A stretch of 64,000 nt of DNA, taken from Janthinobacterium sp. GW456P (GTDB lineage Bacteria; Pseudomonadota; Gammaproteobacteria; Burkholderiales; Burkholderiaceae_D). The position numbers and the translations under genes are program-made. Below, piece after piece: positions 46,471-55,831 of this stretch. The stretch covers positions 62,001-126,000 of the forward strand of contig NZ_NEHB01000009.1 of assembly GCF_002127655.1 (NCBI RefSeq). The letters run 5' to 3'. The notes beneath the pieces are model-generated. The model was not told the DNA's origin. It ran no database searches and saw only the letters and a list, made by a program, of their open reading frames with translations. Each line of letters begins with the position of its first letter. The first letter of the stretch is position 1.

Positions 46471-47898
46471 ATGGGCAGATTGCAAGGACATTTATTATTC
46501 GCCGGCGCACTGGCCGCATTCCTGCCGGCGCTGCCGGCGCAGGCGCAGTTGCCGGCCGGCGCGCCTGTGAGTTTCAGCGAAGCGCTGCAGCAGGCCGCCG
46601 CCGCTTCGGGCGCCGTGCAGGGCGCCGCGCTCGACGTGCGCGCGAAAACCCTCAAGGCCGAGGCGCTGTCGAATATCGACGGCCCTTCCGTGGACTTGAC
46701 GGCGTTTCGCGGCCGCCTGTCGACGGACTTGAACATCGATACGAGCGGCTTGTCCGGCGTGGTGGGCGGCATCGAATCGGTGCTGCCGCCGATTCCCGGC
46801 TTGCCCACGCCGCACATTCCCAATTCCCTGAACCGCGAAGTGGTGACGGACCTGACCTCGTTCGGCTTGCTGGGCATGTGGCCCATCTACACGGGCGGGC
46901 GGCTGGACGCTGTCAAGGGCCTCGCGTCGAGCCTGACCCTGGCCGCGCAGGCGGAACGCGCGGAAGCGGAAGAGCAGCTGGCGACCCTGGTGGCGCAGCG
47001 CTATTTCCAGTTGCTGCTGGCCAAGCGGGTGGTGGCCGTGCGGGCCGAAGTGACGGCCGGCGTGACGGAACATCAGCGCGACGCGGCCAGGCTGGAAAAG
47101 GGCGGCCTGATTTCGCGCGCGGAACGCCTGCGTGCCGACGTGGCCCTCGATAGCGCCCGCAGCGACGAGGCGCAGGCGCGCAGCGACGAGGAAATCGCCC
47201 AGGTGGCGCTCGACCGTTTGCTCTCCGTCAACACGCAAGTGCGACCCAGCACGCCATTGTTCGTCAACAGCTTGCCGGTGGGTACCTTGCAATCGTTCAT
47301 CAGTACGGGCATGCGCGAAAATGCGAACTGGAAAAAGATCGACAGCAAGCGCGTGCAGGCCGAGCAGGCCTTGAAGCTGCATGGCAAGGAGTACGCACCC
47401 ACCGTGTTTGCCATCGGTAACTACAACCTGAATCGCGGCAATGAAAAACTCGTGCGCTCGAACTGGGCCATCGGCCTCGTCGTGGCCGTGCCGCTCGTGC
47501 ACCGCATCAATACGGGCAAGATGATCGCCGCCGCCAAGCTGGACCAGGAGCGCGTGGAAGTGGTGGCGCGCCAGGCCGAGCGCGACATTCCCACCCTGAT
47601 CGAAAAGAACTGGCGCGCGCTGGAAAACGCGCGCATCCAGTACCTGTCCACGGCGTCGTCGGTGGAGCTGGCGCGCGAAAATATCCGTTTGCAAACGGTC
47701 GCCTTCCAGCAGGGACAAGTGACGTCGCTGGAAGTGGTCGACGCGCGCCTGAACCTGGCCAAGGTCGAGACCCAGCGCGCGCAGACGGCCTATAACTATG
47801 TGATGGGGCTGGCGCAATTGCTGGAAGCGACGGGCGAGACGCAGCGCCTGGGCAGCCTGGCGGCAGCGGCCGATATCCAATTACCTGTGGACAAATAA
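46471..47898 (+). CDS. TolC-family outer membrane efflux protein
   Basis: The 475-residue protein has a signal peptide (LLFAGALAAFLPALPAQAQ) and the two-fold outer-membrane-efflux-protein repeat, with long helical segments (LARENIRLQTVAFQQGQVTSLEVVDARLNL). It would form the outer-membrane duct for the downstream HlyD and permeases, with whose genes it is contiguous (2-base gap). The start at 46471 is preferred because it gives the signal peptide. Substrate unknown. Confidence 0.85.
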   Translation: MGRLQGHLLFAGALAAFLPALPAQAQLPAGAPVSFSEALQQAAAASGAVQGAALDVRAKTLKAEALSNIDGPSVDLTAFRGRLSTDLNIDTSGLSGVVGGIESVLPPIPGLPTPHIPNSLNREVVTDLTSFGLLGMWPIYTGGRLDAVKGLASSLTLAAQAERAEAEEQLATLVAQRYFQLLLAKRVVAVRAEVTAGVTEHQRDAARLEKGGLISRAERLRADVALDSARSDEAQARSDEEIAQVALDRLLSVNTQVRPSTPLFVNSLPVGTLQSFISTGMRENANWKKIDSKRVQAEQALKLHGKEYAPTVFAIGNYNLNRGNEKLVRSNWAIGLVVAVPLVHRINTGKMIAAAKLDQERVEVVARQAERDIPTLIEKNWRALENARIQYLSTASSVELARENIRLQTVAFQQGQVTSLEVVDARLNLAKVETQRAQTAYNYVMGLAQLLEATGETQRLGSLAAAADIQLPVDK

Positions 47899-47900
47899 GA

Positions 47901-48875
47901 ATGAGCACCTCCAAAAAAACCTTGGCCATCGCCGCCGCCATCGTCGTCCTGGGCTTCGTGGGCTGGGGCTTGTACCAGGCATTCCAGCCGCAGCGCCTGC
48001 CTTTGCAGGGACAGATGGATGCGCAGGAAGTCAATGTCTCGTCGAAAGTGCCGGGCAGGGTGGGCCAGCTGTACGTCAAGCTGGGCCAGACGGTGCCGAA
48101 AGGCGAGTTGCTGTTTCAGCTGACGAGTCCGGAAGTGGATGCGAAGGTCGCGCAAGCGACGGCCGCCACGCAGGCAGCCGATGCCGTGGCGCAAAAGGCG
48201 CAAGCGGGTGCGCGTCCCGAGGAAGTCGCGGCCGCGAAAGCCAATTGGGAGCGGGCGCAAACGGGCGCCACCATTGCCAAGACCACGTACGGCCGCGTCA
48301 ACAATATGTACGAGCAAGGCGTGATCGCGCAGCAGAAACGCGACGAGGCGCAGGCGCAATGGCGCGCCGCCGAGCAGCTGGCGCAGGCGGCCCGCGCGCA
48401 ATATGACATGGCGCAAAAGGGCGCCCGTCCGGAAGACAAGACGGCCGCCGCCGCCCAGGCGCGCCAGGTGGGCGCCGTGCTGACGGAAGCGCAAGTCGCG
48501 CTGGCGGAGACGAAGATCGCCGCGCCCGTGGCGGGCCAGGTCAGCAAGATCCAGATACAGCCGGGTGAACTGGCGCCGCAAGGCTTCCCAGTGATTACGC
48601 TGGTCAACCTCGACGACGCCTGGGCCGTGCTGCAGGTGCGCGAAGATGAGATGGCGGCGTTTGCCATGGGCAGCACGCATACGGCGAATGTGCCGGCCTT
48701 GAAACAGCAAGTGAGCTTCAAGGTCAGTTCCGTGGCCGTGCTGCCCGATTTCGCCACATGGCGCGCGGCCCGCCCGGGCGGCACGGATTTGCGCACCTTC
48801 GAGATACGCCTGCGTCCCGCCATCAAGGTCGAGGGCTTGCGCCCGGGTATGTCGGTTGTGTTTCCACCGCTCTGA
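47901..48875 (+). CDS. HlyD-family membrane fusion protein
   Basis: The 324-residue periplasmic adaptor has an N-terminal membrane anchor (LAIAAAIVVLGFVGWGLYQAF), a lipoyl-like half (GQMDAQEVNVSSKVPGRVGQLYVKLGQTV), a long coiled coil (about residues 80-195, alanine- and glutamine-rich) and a C-terminal lipoyl half ending in PGMSVVFPPL. It links an inner-membrane transporter to a TolC duct. It lies 2 bases after the TolC gene and 6 before the permease genes. Confidence 0.88.
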   Translation: MSTSKKTLAIAAAIVVLGFVGWGLYQAFQPQRLPLQGQMDAQEVNVSSKVPGRVGQLYVKLGQTVPKGELLFQLTSPEVDAKVAQATAATQAADAVAQKAQAGARPEEVAAAKANWERAQTGATIAKTTYGRVNNMYEQGVIAQQKRDEAQAQWRAAEQLAQAARAQYDMAQKGARPEDKTAAAAQARQVGAVLTEAQVALAETKIAAPVAGQVSKIQIQPGELAPQGFPVITLVNLDDAWAVLQVREDEMAAFAMGSTHTANVPALKQQVSFKVSSVAVLPDFATWRAARPGGTDLRTFEIRLRPAIKVEGLRPGMSVVFPPL

Positions 48876-48881
48876 TACGCG

Positions 48882-50063
48882 ATGAACGAAGCGGATAAGG
48901 GGCCGGTTTCTGCGCTGGCGCGCGAGTGGCGGCGCTTGCGCGGCGACTTCTGGGATTGGGGCATGCTCAGCTGGATTCCAGTCGTGCTGTGCGGCATGCT
49001 GTGGCTGGTGTTTTCCGCCGGCATCGCGCGCGACTTGCCCATCGTCGTCATCGACAATGACAACTCCACCTTGTCGCGCCAGCTCACGCGCTGGCTCGAC
49101 GCTTCGCCCGGCATCGCGGTGGCGGCCAAGGTGGCGTCCAGCGACGAAGCCCTGCACCGCTTGCGCGAGCGCACGGCGTTTGGCTATCTGCTGATCCCCA
49201 ACGATTTCGAGCAGAAACTGCTGGGCGGCCGCCAGGCCACAGTGCAATGGCTGTACAACGCGCAGTTTTCCTCGCACGCGGGCGCCTTGCTGCGCGACGT
49301 GCGCACGGTCAGCACGACCTTGTCGGCCGGCATCGAGATGACGGCGCGCGCGAAAAAGGGCATGTCGGGCGTGCAGGCTGCGGCCCAGTTCGAGCCGATC
49401 CGCACGACCTTGAACAGTTTGTACAATGAAAATATCAGCTACGAAGCATTCCTGACCCTGGCGCTGATGCCGGCCATGCTGCAGATTTTCATCGTCGTCG
49501 CCGTCGTCACGAGTATCGGACGGGAGTTGCGCGACGGCACGGTGCCGCAATGGCTGGCCTCGGCCAACGGCAGCTGGCTGCGCGCCGTCGGTGCCAAGCT
49601 GCTGTTTCCCCTGATCGCCTACTGTGCGCTGGCGCTGCTGTACTTGTTGTTTTTCAGCCTGGCGCGGGGCTGGGCCGTGGCGGGCAGCTTGCCCGCCTTG
49701 CTGCTGAGCATGCTGCTGCTGGTGCTCGCGTATTGCGGCCTGGCGACCTTGCTGATCGGCGCCACCCTGTCGCTGCGGCTGGCCCTGTCGGGCGCGGCAT
49801 TTATTACGGCGCCGGCCTTCGCGTTCGCGGGCCAGGCTTTTCCCTTGATGGCCATGCCGGCGCCCGCGCGCGCCTGGGCGGAAGCCTTGCCGCTCACGCA
49901 TTATCTGCAATTGCAGACGAAATTCTGGCTGGCCGGCGCGCCGTGGCGTTATGGCGTGCAGGAAATGCTGGTTTTGGCCGGCTTCGCCATCGGCTGCGGC
50001 GCCGTGGGCGTGTTCCTGCTGGCGCGCCGCGCGAATGCGCCTGCCGCCTGGGGGCGCGCATGA
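48882..50063 (+). CDS. ABC-2 type permease, first subunit
   Basis: The 393-residue inner-membrane protein has an N-terminal helix (LSWIPVVLCGMLWLVFSAGI), a large extracytoplasmic domain of about 150 residues (LPIVVIDNDNSTLSRQLTRWLDA), then five or so membrane segments from about residue 190. This is the MacB-unrelated YhgE/YbhS-like ABC-2 fold. No ATP-binding gene is next to it. It overlaps the second permease by four bases. Confidence 0.8.
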   Translation: MNEADKGPVSALAREWRRLRGDFWDWGMLSWIPVVLCGMLWLVFSAGIARDLPIVVIDNDNSTLSRQLTRWLDASPGIAVAAKVASSDEALHRLRERTAFGYLLIPNDFEQKLLGGRQATVQWLYNAQFSSHAGALLRDVRTVSTTLSAGIEMTARAKKGMSGVQAAAQFEPIRTTLNSLYNENISYEAFLTLALMPAMLQIFIVVAVVTSIGRELRDGTVPQWLASANGSWLRAVGAKLLFPLIAYCALALLYLLFFSLARGWAVAGSLPALLLSMLLLVLAYCGLATLLIGATLSLRLALSGAAFITAPAFAFAGQAFPLMAMPAPARAWAEALPLTHYLQLQTKFWLAGAPWRYGVQEMLVLAGFAIGCGAVGVFLLARRANAPAAWGRA

Positions 50064-51208
50064 TGTGGACCGCCTTCCTCGCCACCTGGCGCGCCATGCT
50101 GACGGACAAGGGCGCGCTGACCTTGCTGTTTATCGGCGGCATCATTTACTCCTTTTTCTACCCCTTGCCATACTCGGCGGAAATCGTCCAGCGCGTGCCC
50201 GTGGCCGTGGTCGACCAGGACCGCAGCGCCATGTCGCGCCAGCTCATGCGCTTTGCCATGGCCCATCCCTCGCTGCAGGTCGTGGCCGTCACGCCGGACT
50301 TGCCCGTCGCGCAGGATTTATTGTGGCGCGACCAGGTCATGGGCGTGCTGATCATTCCCGACGGCTTGCAGACGGACGTGCTGGCCGGCCGCGCCGCCCA
50401 TGCCCAGGTGGCGGGTAATGGCTTGTATCTGATGCTGAACAAGGTGGCCTTGAACGGCCTGGCGGAAGTGGTGGGCACGGTGTCGGCCGGCATCGAACTC
50501 AAACGCCTGGGGGCGGGCACGCCATCGACCGTGCAAGCCAACCAGCAGCGCGCACCCATCGCCTTTGACGCCGTGCCCCTGTTTAACGTCAAGGAAGGCT
50601 ATGGCGCCTATGTCGTGCCCGGCGTGGCGACACTGATCGTGCAGCAGACCTTGCTGATCGGCATGACCATGCTGTTCGGCACCTGGTATCAGCGCAAGAG
50701 TTTTCCGCTGGCGGGCCGGCGCACGGCCGGTGGCTATGCGGGCATGCTGCTGGCGTTTGCCTGCGTGGCGTTTTTGAACTGCTGCTATTTCTTCGGCTTC
50801 GTCTTCTGGTTCCAGGATTACCCCCGTGGCGGCAACTTTGGCGGCATGCTCTTGCTGCTGGTGCTGTTCTCGCTGGCGGAAGCGGCGTTCGGCATGTTGC
50901 TGGGCATGCTGTTCCGCACGCGCGAGCGGGGCACGCAGCTGATGATCGCCACCTCGATGCCGGTGCTGTTCCTCGCGGGCCTGACCTGGCCCGTGTCGTC
51001 CATGCCCGTCGTGCTGCAATGGCTGCGCTGGCTGCTGCCGTCCACTGCCGGCATCCAGGGCTTTGTCGCGCTCAATCAGATGGGCGCCTCGCTGTATGAA
51101 ATCCGCCATGAAGTGGCGGGCTTGCTGGCCTTGCTGCTGGCCTGTGTGGCGCTGGGCTGGTGGCGCTGGCGCGCCGAGGCGCCGGCGCCCGTCGTCCAAC
51201 AAGGATGA
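50060..51208 (+). CDS. ABC-2 type permease, second subunit
   Basis: The 382-residue paralogue of the preceding permease starts at ATG 50060, overlapping the upstream stop (ATGA). It shares the layout: an N-terminal helix (LTLLFIGGIIYSFFYPL), an outer domain (VPVAVVDQDRSAMSRQLMRF) and a C-terminal membrane block (VATLIVQQTLLIGMTMLFG, FLAGLTWPVSSMP). With the first permease it probably forms a heterodimer. The operon TolC-HlyD-permease-permease has no visible ATPase. Confidence 0.82.
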   Translation: MMWTAFLATWRAMLTDKGALTLLFIGGIIYSFFYPLPYSAEIVQRVPVAVVDQDRSAMSRQLMRFAMAHPSLQVVAVTPDLPVAQDLLWRDQVMGVLIIPDGLQTDVLAGRAAHAQVAGNGLYLMLNKVALNGLAEVVGTVSAGIELKRLGAGTPSTVQANQQRAPIAFDAVPLFNVKEGYGAYVVPGVATLIVQQTLLIGMTMLFGTWYQRKSFPLAGRRTAGGYAGMLLAFACVAFLNCCYFFGFVFWFQDYPRGGNFGGMLLLLVLFSLAEAAFGMLLGMLFRTRERGTQLMIATSMPVLFLAGLTWPVSSMPVVLQWLRWLLPSTAGIQGFVALNQMGASLYEIRHEVAGLLALLLACVALGWWRWRAEAPAPVVQQG

Positions 51209-51268
51209 GCATGAAGCCGGGGGAAGCGCTGGAGCCCCAACTGCCTGTATCGTTAGCGACGGGATCCA

Positions 51269-52132
51269 TCATGCTTTCTGCAATGCCGCCAGCAGCAGCT
51301 GGCAAAAACCGTCACGCACCGGGTCGGGCAGGTTGTCATTGGCCCGCAGCAGGCTGTCGACGCGCGGTAGCGGTGCCAGCCGTTCCAGTGCCGTGTGCCG
51401 GTGCACGCCCTGGTTCAGCTTGCGTGCATTGACCACCGCCATGCCCAGGCCGGCGGCAACGGCGGTCAGCATCCCCGCCACCGATGGGCATTCCAGGCCC
51501 ACGCTCCAGGCCATGCCGGCCTGGCCCAGCTTTTCCTCGGCCAGCCGGCGGTAAAAGCAGTGTGGCCCGTAGGTAATCAGTTTGACGGTATCTCCCGGCA
51601 AGGTCTGCTCTGCCGAGGCAGCGCACCAATGCAGCGTTTCTGACCATAACAGGGTGTCGCTCGGCGCCGCCTTGCCGGCAAAATCCTGGTGCAAAATCAC
51701 ATCGAGCACGCCGTCGGCAAAGCGTTCGCGCAATACCTGGCTTTGCTCCACCACCAGCTGCACGTCCACCTTGGGGTGGTGATGCGAGAACTGCGACAGC
51801 ACTGCGCACACGTCCGCCAATGAAATCTGCTCCGTCACGCCGATGCGCAGCCGGCCTTGCATCGCCGATGGCGAAAAATGGGCGACGGCGTCATCGTGGG
51901 CGTCGAGTATGTCGAACGCATGCCGCAGCAGCACGGCTCCCTGGTCGGTCGTGCCAAACCGCCCGCCACTGCGCGCCAGCAGCTGGCAATCGAGCTGCTG
52001 CTCCAGCCTCTTGATTTTCCAGCTGACGGCCGACTGGCTCAGATGGAGCAAGCTGGCTGCCTGGCTCATGCTGCCGGTTTGTGCCACTGCCCTGAACACC
52101 CGCAGGGCGTCGATGGAGAGACGCAAATTCAT
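51269..52132 (-). CDS. LysR-family transcriptional regulator
   Basis: The 287-residue regulator has an HTH at the N-terminus (LSIDALRVFRAVAQTGSMSQAASLLHLSQSAVSWKI) and a LysR substrate domain (residues about 90-280). It is divergent from an alpha/beta-hydrolase/GST pair across 99 bases, the usual arrangement for a regulator controlling its neighbour. The inducer is unknown. The intergenic region has no clear palindrome I could single out. Confidence 0.88.
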   Translation of the reverse strand: MNLRLSIDALRVFRAVAQTGSMSQAASLLHLSQSAVSWKIKRLEQQLDCQLLARSGGRFGTTDQGAVLLRHAFDILDAHDDAVAHFSPSAMQGRLRIGVTEQISLADVCAVLSQFSHHHPKVDVQLVVEQSQVLRERFADGVLDVILHQDFAGKAAPSDTLLWSETLHWCAASAEQTLPGDTVKLITYGPHCFYRRLAEEKLGQAGMAWSVGLECPSVAGMLTAVAAGLGMAVVNARKLNQGVHRHTALERLAPLPRVDSLLRANDNLPDPVRDGFCQLLLAALQKA

Positions 52133-52231
52133 GAGTTATGACAAAAGTTGGATGGAAGGTCAAAAGAATGTCACTGGCGTCATGTTGAGTCAAGCCTTAG
52201 CCTGCAGGTTCTGCATACGAAAGGATAGTTG

Positions 52232-53089
52232 ATGAGGAGTCAAGAACCGCTGTTGAATGGCCACGCCCTGATCCACGGACAGCGTATCGCCACCGGCATC
52301 CATGGCGCAGGCACGCCGCTGGTGCTGGTGCATGGCACGCCGGCGCACAGCATTATCTGGCGCGAACTGGTGCCGCTGTTCGTCGATGCCGGTTTTCAGG
52401 TGCACCTGTATGACTTGCTGGGCTTTGGGCGATCCGAGCGGCCCGTCGAGGCCGATACCTCGGTAGCGGCGCAGGTGACCTTGCTGGCGGCCTTGCTCGA
52501 CCACTGGCAACTGCCGGCCACCCATTTGTTTGGCCACGATATCGGCGGCGCCATTGCGCTGCGCCTGGCGTTCGACCACGCGGCGCGCCTGCGCGGCTTG
52601 AGCATCGCCGACGCGCCCAGCTACGATTCCTGGCCATCGCCCACCTGGAAGCATCTGCGCGATGACTTCGCCCGGTGTGCTTTGACGCCGGCCAGCGAGC
52701 ATTGCGCCACGATGGCACGCCAGCTGGCCATGGCCGTTTTTCACAAGGACAGGATGCAGGGCGAGCTTCTGCGGTGTTACCTGGAGCCGCTGTGCGGCGT
52801 GGTGGGGCAGCCCTCGTTTTACCAGCACCAGGTGGCGCACTATAACGCCTGCCATACGATGGACTTTAGCGAAAAACTGCCGCGGTTAACCTTGCCGGTA
52901 CAGATATTATGGGGCCGGCAGGACGAGTGGCAGCCGGTCGCGTATGGCCATCGCCTGCAGCGCGATATTCCCGGCGCCACCTTGCACCTGTTTGACGAGG
53001 CCGGGCACTTCCTGATGGAGGATGCGCCAGCGGCCGTCGCGGCACAAGTGATCGCGTTTATTCATCAGCTGGAGAGGAGGGGGCCATGA
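52232..53089 (+). CDS. alpha/beta hydrolase with Asp nucleophile (dehalogenase/epoxide-hydrolase-like)
   Basis: The 285-residue protein has HGTPAHS for the oxyanion region, LFGHDIGGAIAL as the nucleophile elbow, and DEAGHFLMED with the catalytic histidine. The nucleophile is Asp in GHDIGG rather than Ser, as in haloalkane dehalogenases and epoxide hydrolases. AAGGA lies six bases before the ATG at 52232, which rules out 52229. The next gene, a glutathione S-transferase, overlaps it by four bases, suggesting joint handling of an electrophilic compound. Confidence 0.82.
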   Translation: MRSQEPLLNGHALIHGQRIATGIHGAGTPLVLVHGTPAHSIIWRELVPLFVDAGFQVHLYDLLGFGRSERPVEADTSVAAQVTLLAALLDHWQLPATHLFGHDIGGAIALRLAFDHAARLRGLSIADAPSYDSWPSPTWKHLRDDFARCALTPASEHCATMARQLAMAVFHKDRMQGELLRCYLEPLCGVVGQPSFYQHQVAHYNACHTMDFSEKLPRLTLPVQILWGRQDEWQPVAYGHRLQRDIPGATLHLFDEAGHFLMEDAPAAVAAQVIAFIHQLERRGP

Positions 53090-53697
53090 TATTGATCGGA
53101 ATGCTCGATTCGCCTTACGTCAGGCGCGTTGCCATTGGCATGAAAGTGCTGGGTCTGGAGCATGAACACCGGCCCTTGTCGGTGTTTTCCGATGTCGACC
53201 AGGTACAAGCCATCAATCCTGCCGTCAAAGTGCCGACCCTGGTCACCGGCGACGGCCAGGTGTTGATGGACTCGACCTTGATCCTGGCATATCTGGAAGA
53301 ACTGGCCATGCATGCTCACCGCATCAGGCCGGAGCCCGAGACGGACCCGGCACGCCTGCGCGCGCTGTGCCAGACCAGCTATGCTTTGGCGGCCTGCGAC
53401 AAAGCCGTGCAGATCGTCTACGAGCGGCGCTTGCGCCCGCAGGAAAAACAGCATCAGCCCTGGCTGGACCGCGTCCAGCTGCAGTTGCATGGGGCCTGGC
53501 GGCAGTTGGACGCGTCATTGCGCGAAGAGGCGCCGGACTGCCTGAGTATTGCCGGCATCACCATTGCGGTGGCCTGGAGTTTTGCTCAGCAGATGGTGCC
53601 CGAGGTGATGGCGGCCGGCGACTATCCGGCCGTGGCCGCGCTGACGGCGCTGGCCGAGCGGCAGCCGGTGTTTCTGGCTACGCCGATGGCGGGCTAA
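53086..53697 (+). CDS. glutathione S-transferase
   Basis: The 203-residue enzyme has a thioredoxin-fold N-terminus (MLDSPYVRRVAIGMKVLGL) with the substrate-binding VKVPTLV and DSTLILAYLEEL, followed by a helical C-terminal domain. GSTs conjugate glutathione to electrophiles or reduce peroxides. Translation is coupled to the hydrolase gene (ATGA overlap), and both are probably under the divergent LysR regulator. It resembles the unclassified bacterial GST groups; no class-defining motif was assigned. Confidence 0.85.
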   Translation: MILIGMLDSPYVRRVAIGMKVLGLEHEHRPLSVFSDVDQVQAINPAVKVPTLVTGDGQVLMDSTLILAYLEELAMHAHRIRPEPETDPARLRALCQTSYALAACDKAVQIVYERRLRPQEKQHQPWLDRVQLQLHGAWRQLDASLREEAPDCLSIAGITIAVAWSFAQQMVPEVMAAGDYPAVAALTALAERQPVFLATPMAG

Positions 53698-53771
53698 TCT
53701 GCTTTCATCCGAACCGGTAATTGCGGGCGGCTTGTGCAATAATTTCATTTCCTTAACGGAAGAGTATTGCC

Positions 53772-55352
53772 ATGCCGTCTTTTAATCTGTTCCAGCGCCT
53801 GTCCCAGGCCCCCACCAAGCCCAAGGCCGCGCCCGTTGCGCGGCAATTCGACGTGGCAGACCTGTACCAGGGCCCCATCGCGCTGGGCAGCGACGGCGAG
53901 ACGCAGGCGCGGCCTTTCGATGAAAAGCTGCGCCAGGCATATTTCTGGATCGTCAACCACGCCATCATCAGCCCCCATTACGACATCGAATACAACGATG
54001 GTCCGTCGCAGACGTATGCCGTGGGCGACAGCCGGCGCACCCTGAACTTGCCGTCGGCGCAAAGCTATTCCAGTTTTATTCTGCTGCCCCTGCTGACGTT
54101 TGCCACGCGCCGCAAATGCCTGTTCGTCGGCGGGCCGGGGCGGGGCAAGACGGCCAGCGCGCTGCTGATGGGCGTGCTGGCCGGCTCCACCGTCAAGGAA
54201 GTCAAGCGCGCGATGCAGCACGGCCACCCGCAGATGACGGTGGCCGATTTGCTGGGCAATCCGCTGCCAGCCGACCTGGTCAATGCGCAAAGCATGGACG
54301 ATATCCGCATCGCCTGGCGCGCCTGGCTGGGCATGCGCGTCAAAATCGTCGATGAATACAACCGCATCCCCACGCGCACGCAAAGCGCGCTGCTCACCGT
54401 CATGGGCGACAATTACGCGGAAGTGCTGAACCATATCTATGAATGCCCGGAAGCGGCCTGGTATCTGACGGCCAATGACGACCAGGGCGGTGGCACCTAT
54501 CAGGTGATCGAGGCGCTGCGCGACCGCGTCGACGTGACGGTGCAGGCGCTGGCCTTCAATCCGCGCTTTTTAAATGAACTGCTGCTGCGCGTGGAGGAAA
54601 ACGTGCGCCCCGAAGAGCTGGTGCCGCCCGATATCATCTTCACGGAAGCGGAGGTGGACCAGATCGGCGCGGCGATCCGCCAGGTGGCCGTGCCCGAAGC
54701 CGTGCGGCGCCGCCTGGAATTTTTCGCCAGCCAGTTCGAACTGTTCGAGACGGCCGGCGGCCAGTTCGAATACATGACCAAGGATACGGCCCGCCTGGCC
54801 GGCGCCGACCGGGGCGCCGCGCAGGCGGCCGACAATGGGCGCGACCGTTTGAAGGATCTCGGTTGCCAGACACTGAACGGCATCTCCGTGCGTACCCTGA
54901 TGGCGCTGCTGATCTACGCCAAGGCCATGGCCTATTTCCGCGGCAATGGCGAGGTGGCGCTGGAAGACTTGCGCCAGGTGCTGCCGTTTGTGCTGCATAA
55001 CAAGCTGCAGCCGGACCCGGACGCGCCGTTTTTCGCGCTGCCGGAAAACGCCGCCTACCGCAGCGACAGATTGGGCTGGCTGCGCCGCCTGTTCGACTTG
55101 TCCAACGATGAATTCAACCGCCTCGACCTGGACCGCGACGATCCTGTCGGCGCGCTGTCGGCCGAATTCGACCTGGGCCTCGACGGCGTCAGCGAACGCG
55201 ACACCCTGGCGCGCCTGAACCGCATCGAAAAGCTGATCGGCGAACGCACGAAAGGGAGAAAACTGTACGGTCCCCTGTACGACGACCTGCTGAAATTGAA
55301 ATATCTGCATCAGCGCTATACCAACTACCGCAGCTGGCTGCGTTCGCAATGA
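53772..55352 (+). CDS. MoxR-family AAA+ ATPase, first gene of a seven-gene operon
   Basis: The 526-residue ATPase has Walker A GGPGRGKT at residues 120-127, MoxR-type Walker B IVDEYNRIPTRTQSALL with Asp194-Glu195, sensor 1 YLTAND near 235 and an arginine-containing ALRDRVD. An N-terminal region of about 100 residues and a C-terminal region from about 300 are unusual for a plain MoxR. MoxR ATPases act with vWA proteins to remodel or insert cofactors into client proteins. The fourth gene of this operon encodes a vWA protein. Overlap with the next gene is four bases. Confidence 0.85.
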   Translation: MPSFNLFQRLSQAPTKPKAAPVARQFDVADLYQGPIALGSDGETQARPFDEKLRQAYFWIVNHAIISPHYDIEYNDGPSQTYAVGDSRRTLNLPSAQSYSSFILLPLLTFATRRKCLFVGGPGRGKTASALLMGVLAGSTVKEVKRAMQHGHPQMTVADLLGNPLPADLVNAQSMDDIRIAWRAWLGMRVKIVDEYNRIPTRTQSALLTVMGDNYAEVLNHIYECPEAAWYLTANDDQGGGTYQVIEALRDRVDVTVQALAFNPRFLNELLLRVEENVRPEELVPPDIIFTEAEVDQIGAAIRQVAVPEAVRRRLEFFASQFELFETAGGQFEYMTKDTARLAGADRGAAQAADNGRDRLKDLGCQTLNGISVRTLMALLIYAKAMAYFRGNGEVALEDLRQVLPFVLHNKLQPDPDAPFFALPENAAYRSDRLGWLRRLFDLSNDEFNRLDLDRDDPVGALSAEFDLGLDGVSERDTLARLNRIEKLIGERTKGRKLYGPLYDDLLKLKYLHQRYTNYRSWLRSQ

Positions 55353-55822
55353 GTATCGATCGTTGTCAAGGCTTCCTGGACGCGCTGGCCATGCTCAATG
55401 GCGAAGCGAGCGACCTGTGTGCCAGCTACGAGTTATCACGCCTGCCCGATGCGCCCGATCTGCTCACGGCGCTGGGCTTGCGCGTGGAAGACCATGCCTT
55501 GAACGCCATCGCCCCCGCGCGCCACTTGCCGCCCCCCTTATGGCATATCAAGCTGGCGCCGTGCGGGCGCGCGCAGCTGGAGCAGGTGTGCCAGCGCTGG
55601 TTTTTCTCGTCGCGGCACATGCAGGCGGCGCCCCCTGGGCGCTTCCGCGCGCAGCTGGTGGCCGGCTTCCTGGAATCGCTCGATGCGGCGCTTGGTGATT
55701 GCTCCCTGCATGCCGTGACGATGGTGCCGCCCGCCGGTTTCTGGTACGCGATCCACTGGGACGAGATCGCGTTCGAAGTGGGCGATGAGCGCTATCTGCT
55801 GCACTTTTCGCATAGCGACTGA
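55349..55822 (+). CDS. unrecognised protein of the MoxR-vWA operon (157 aa)
   Basis: The frame starts at an ATG overlapping the ATPase stop (ATGA) and ends nine bases before the next start. It is a mixed alpha/beta protein: DLLTALGLRVEDHALNAI near residues 35-55, PPPLWHIKLAP near 65, WFFSSRHMQ near 85, and a C-terminal GFWYAIHWDEIAFEVGDERYLLHFSH. No membrane segment or signal. I do not recognise a family. The tight coupling and codon use say it is real. Confidence 0.7.
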   Translation: MSIDRCQGFLDALAMLNGEASDLCASYELSRLPDAPDLLTALGLRVEDHALNAIAPARHLPPPLWHIKLAPCGRAQLEQVCQRWFFSSRHMQAAPPGRFRAQLVAGFLESLDAALGDCSLHAVTMVPPAGFWYAIHWDEIAFEVGDERYLLHFSHSD

Positions 55823-55831
55823 GGGGCTGCG

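Noticed and set aside
47796-49910. A 704-codon minus-strand open frame opposite HlyD and the first permease
   Set aside because: Arginine- and glutamine-rich shadow of genes with clear domains; no ribosome-binding site.
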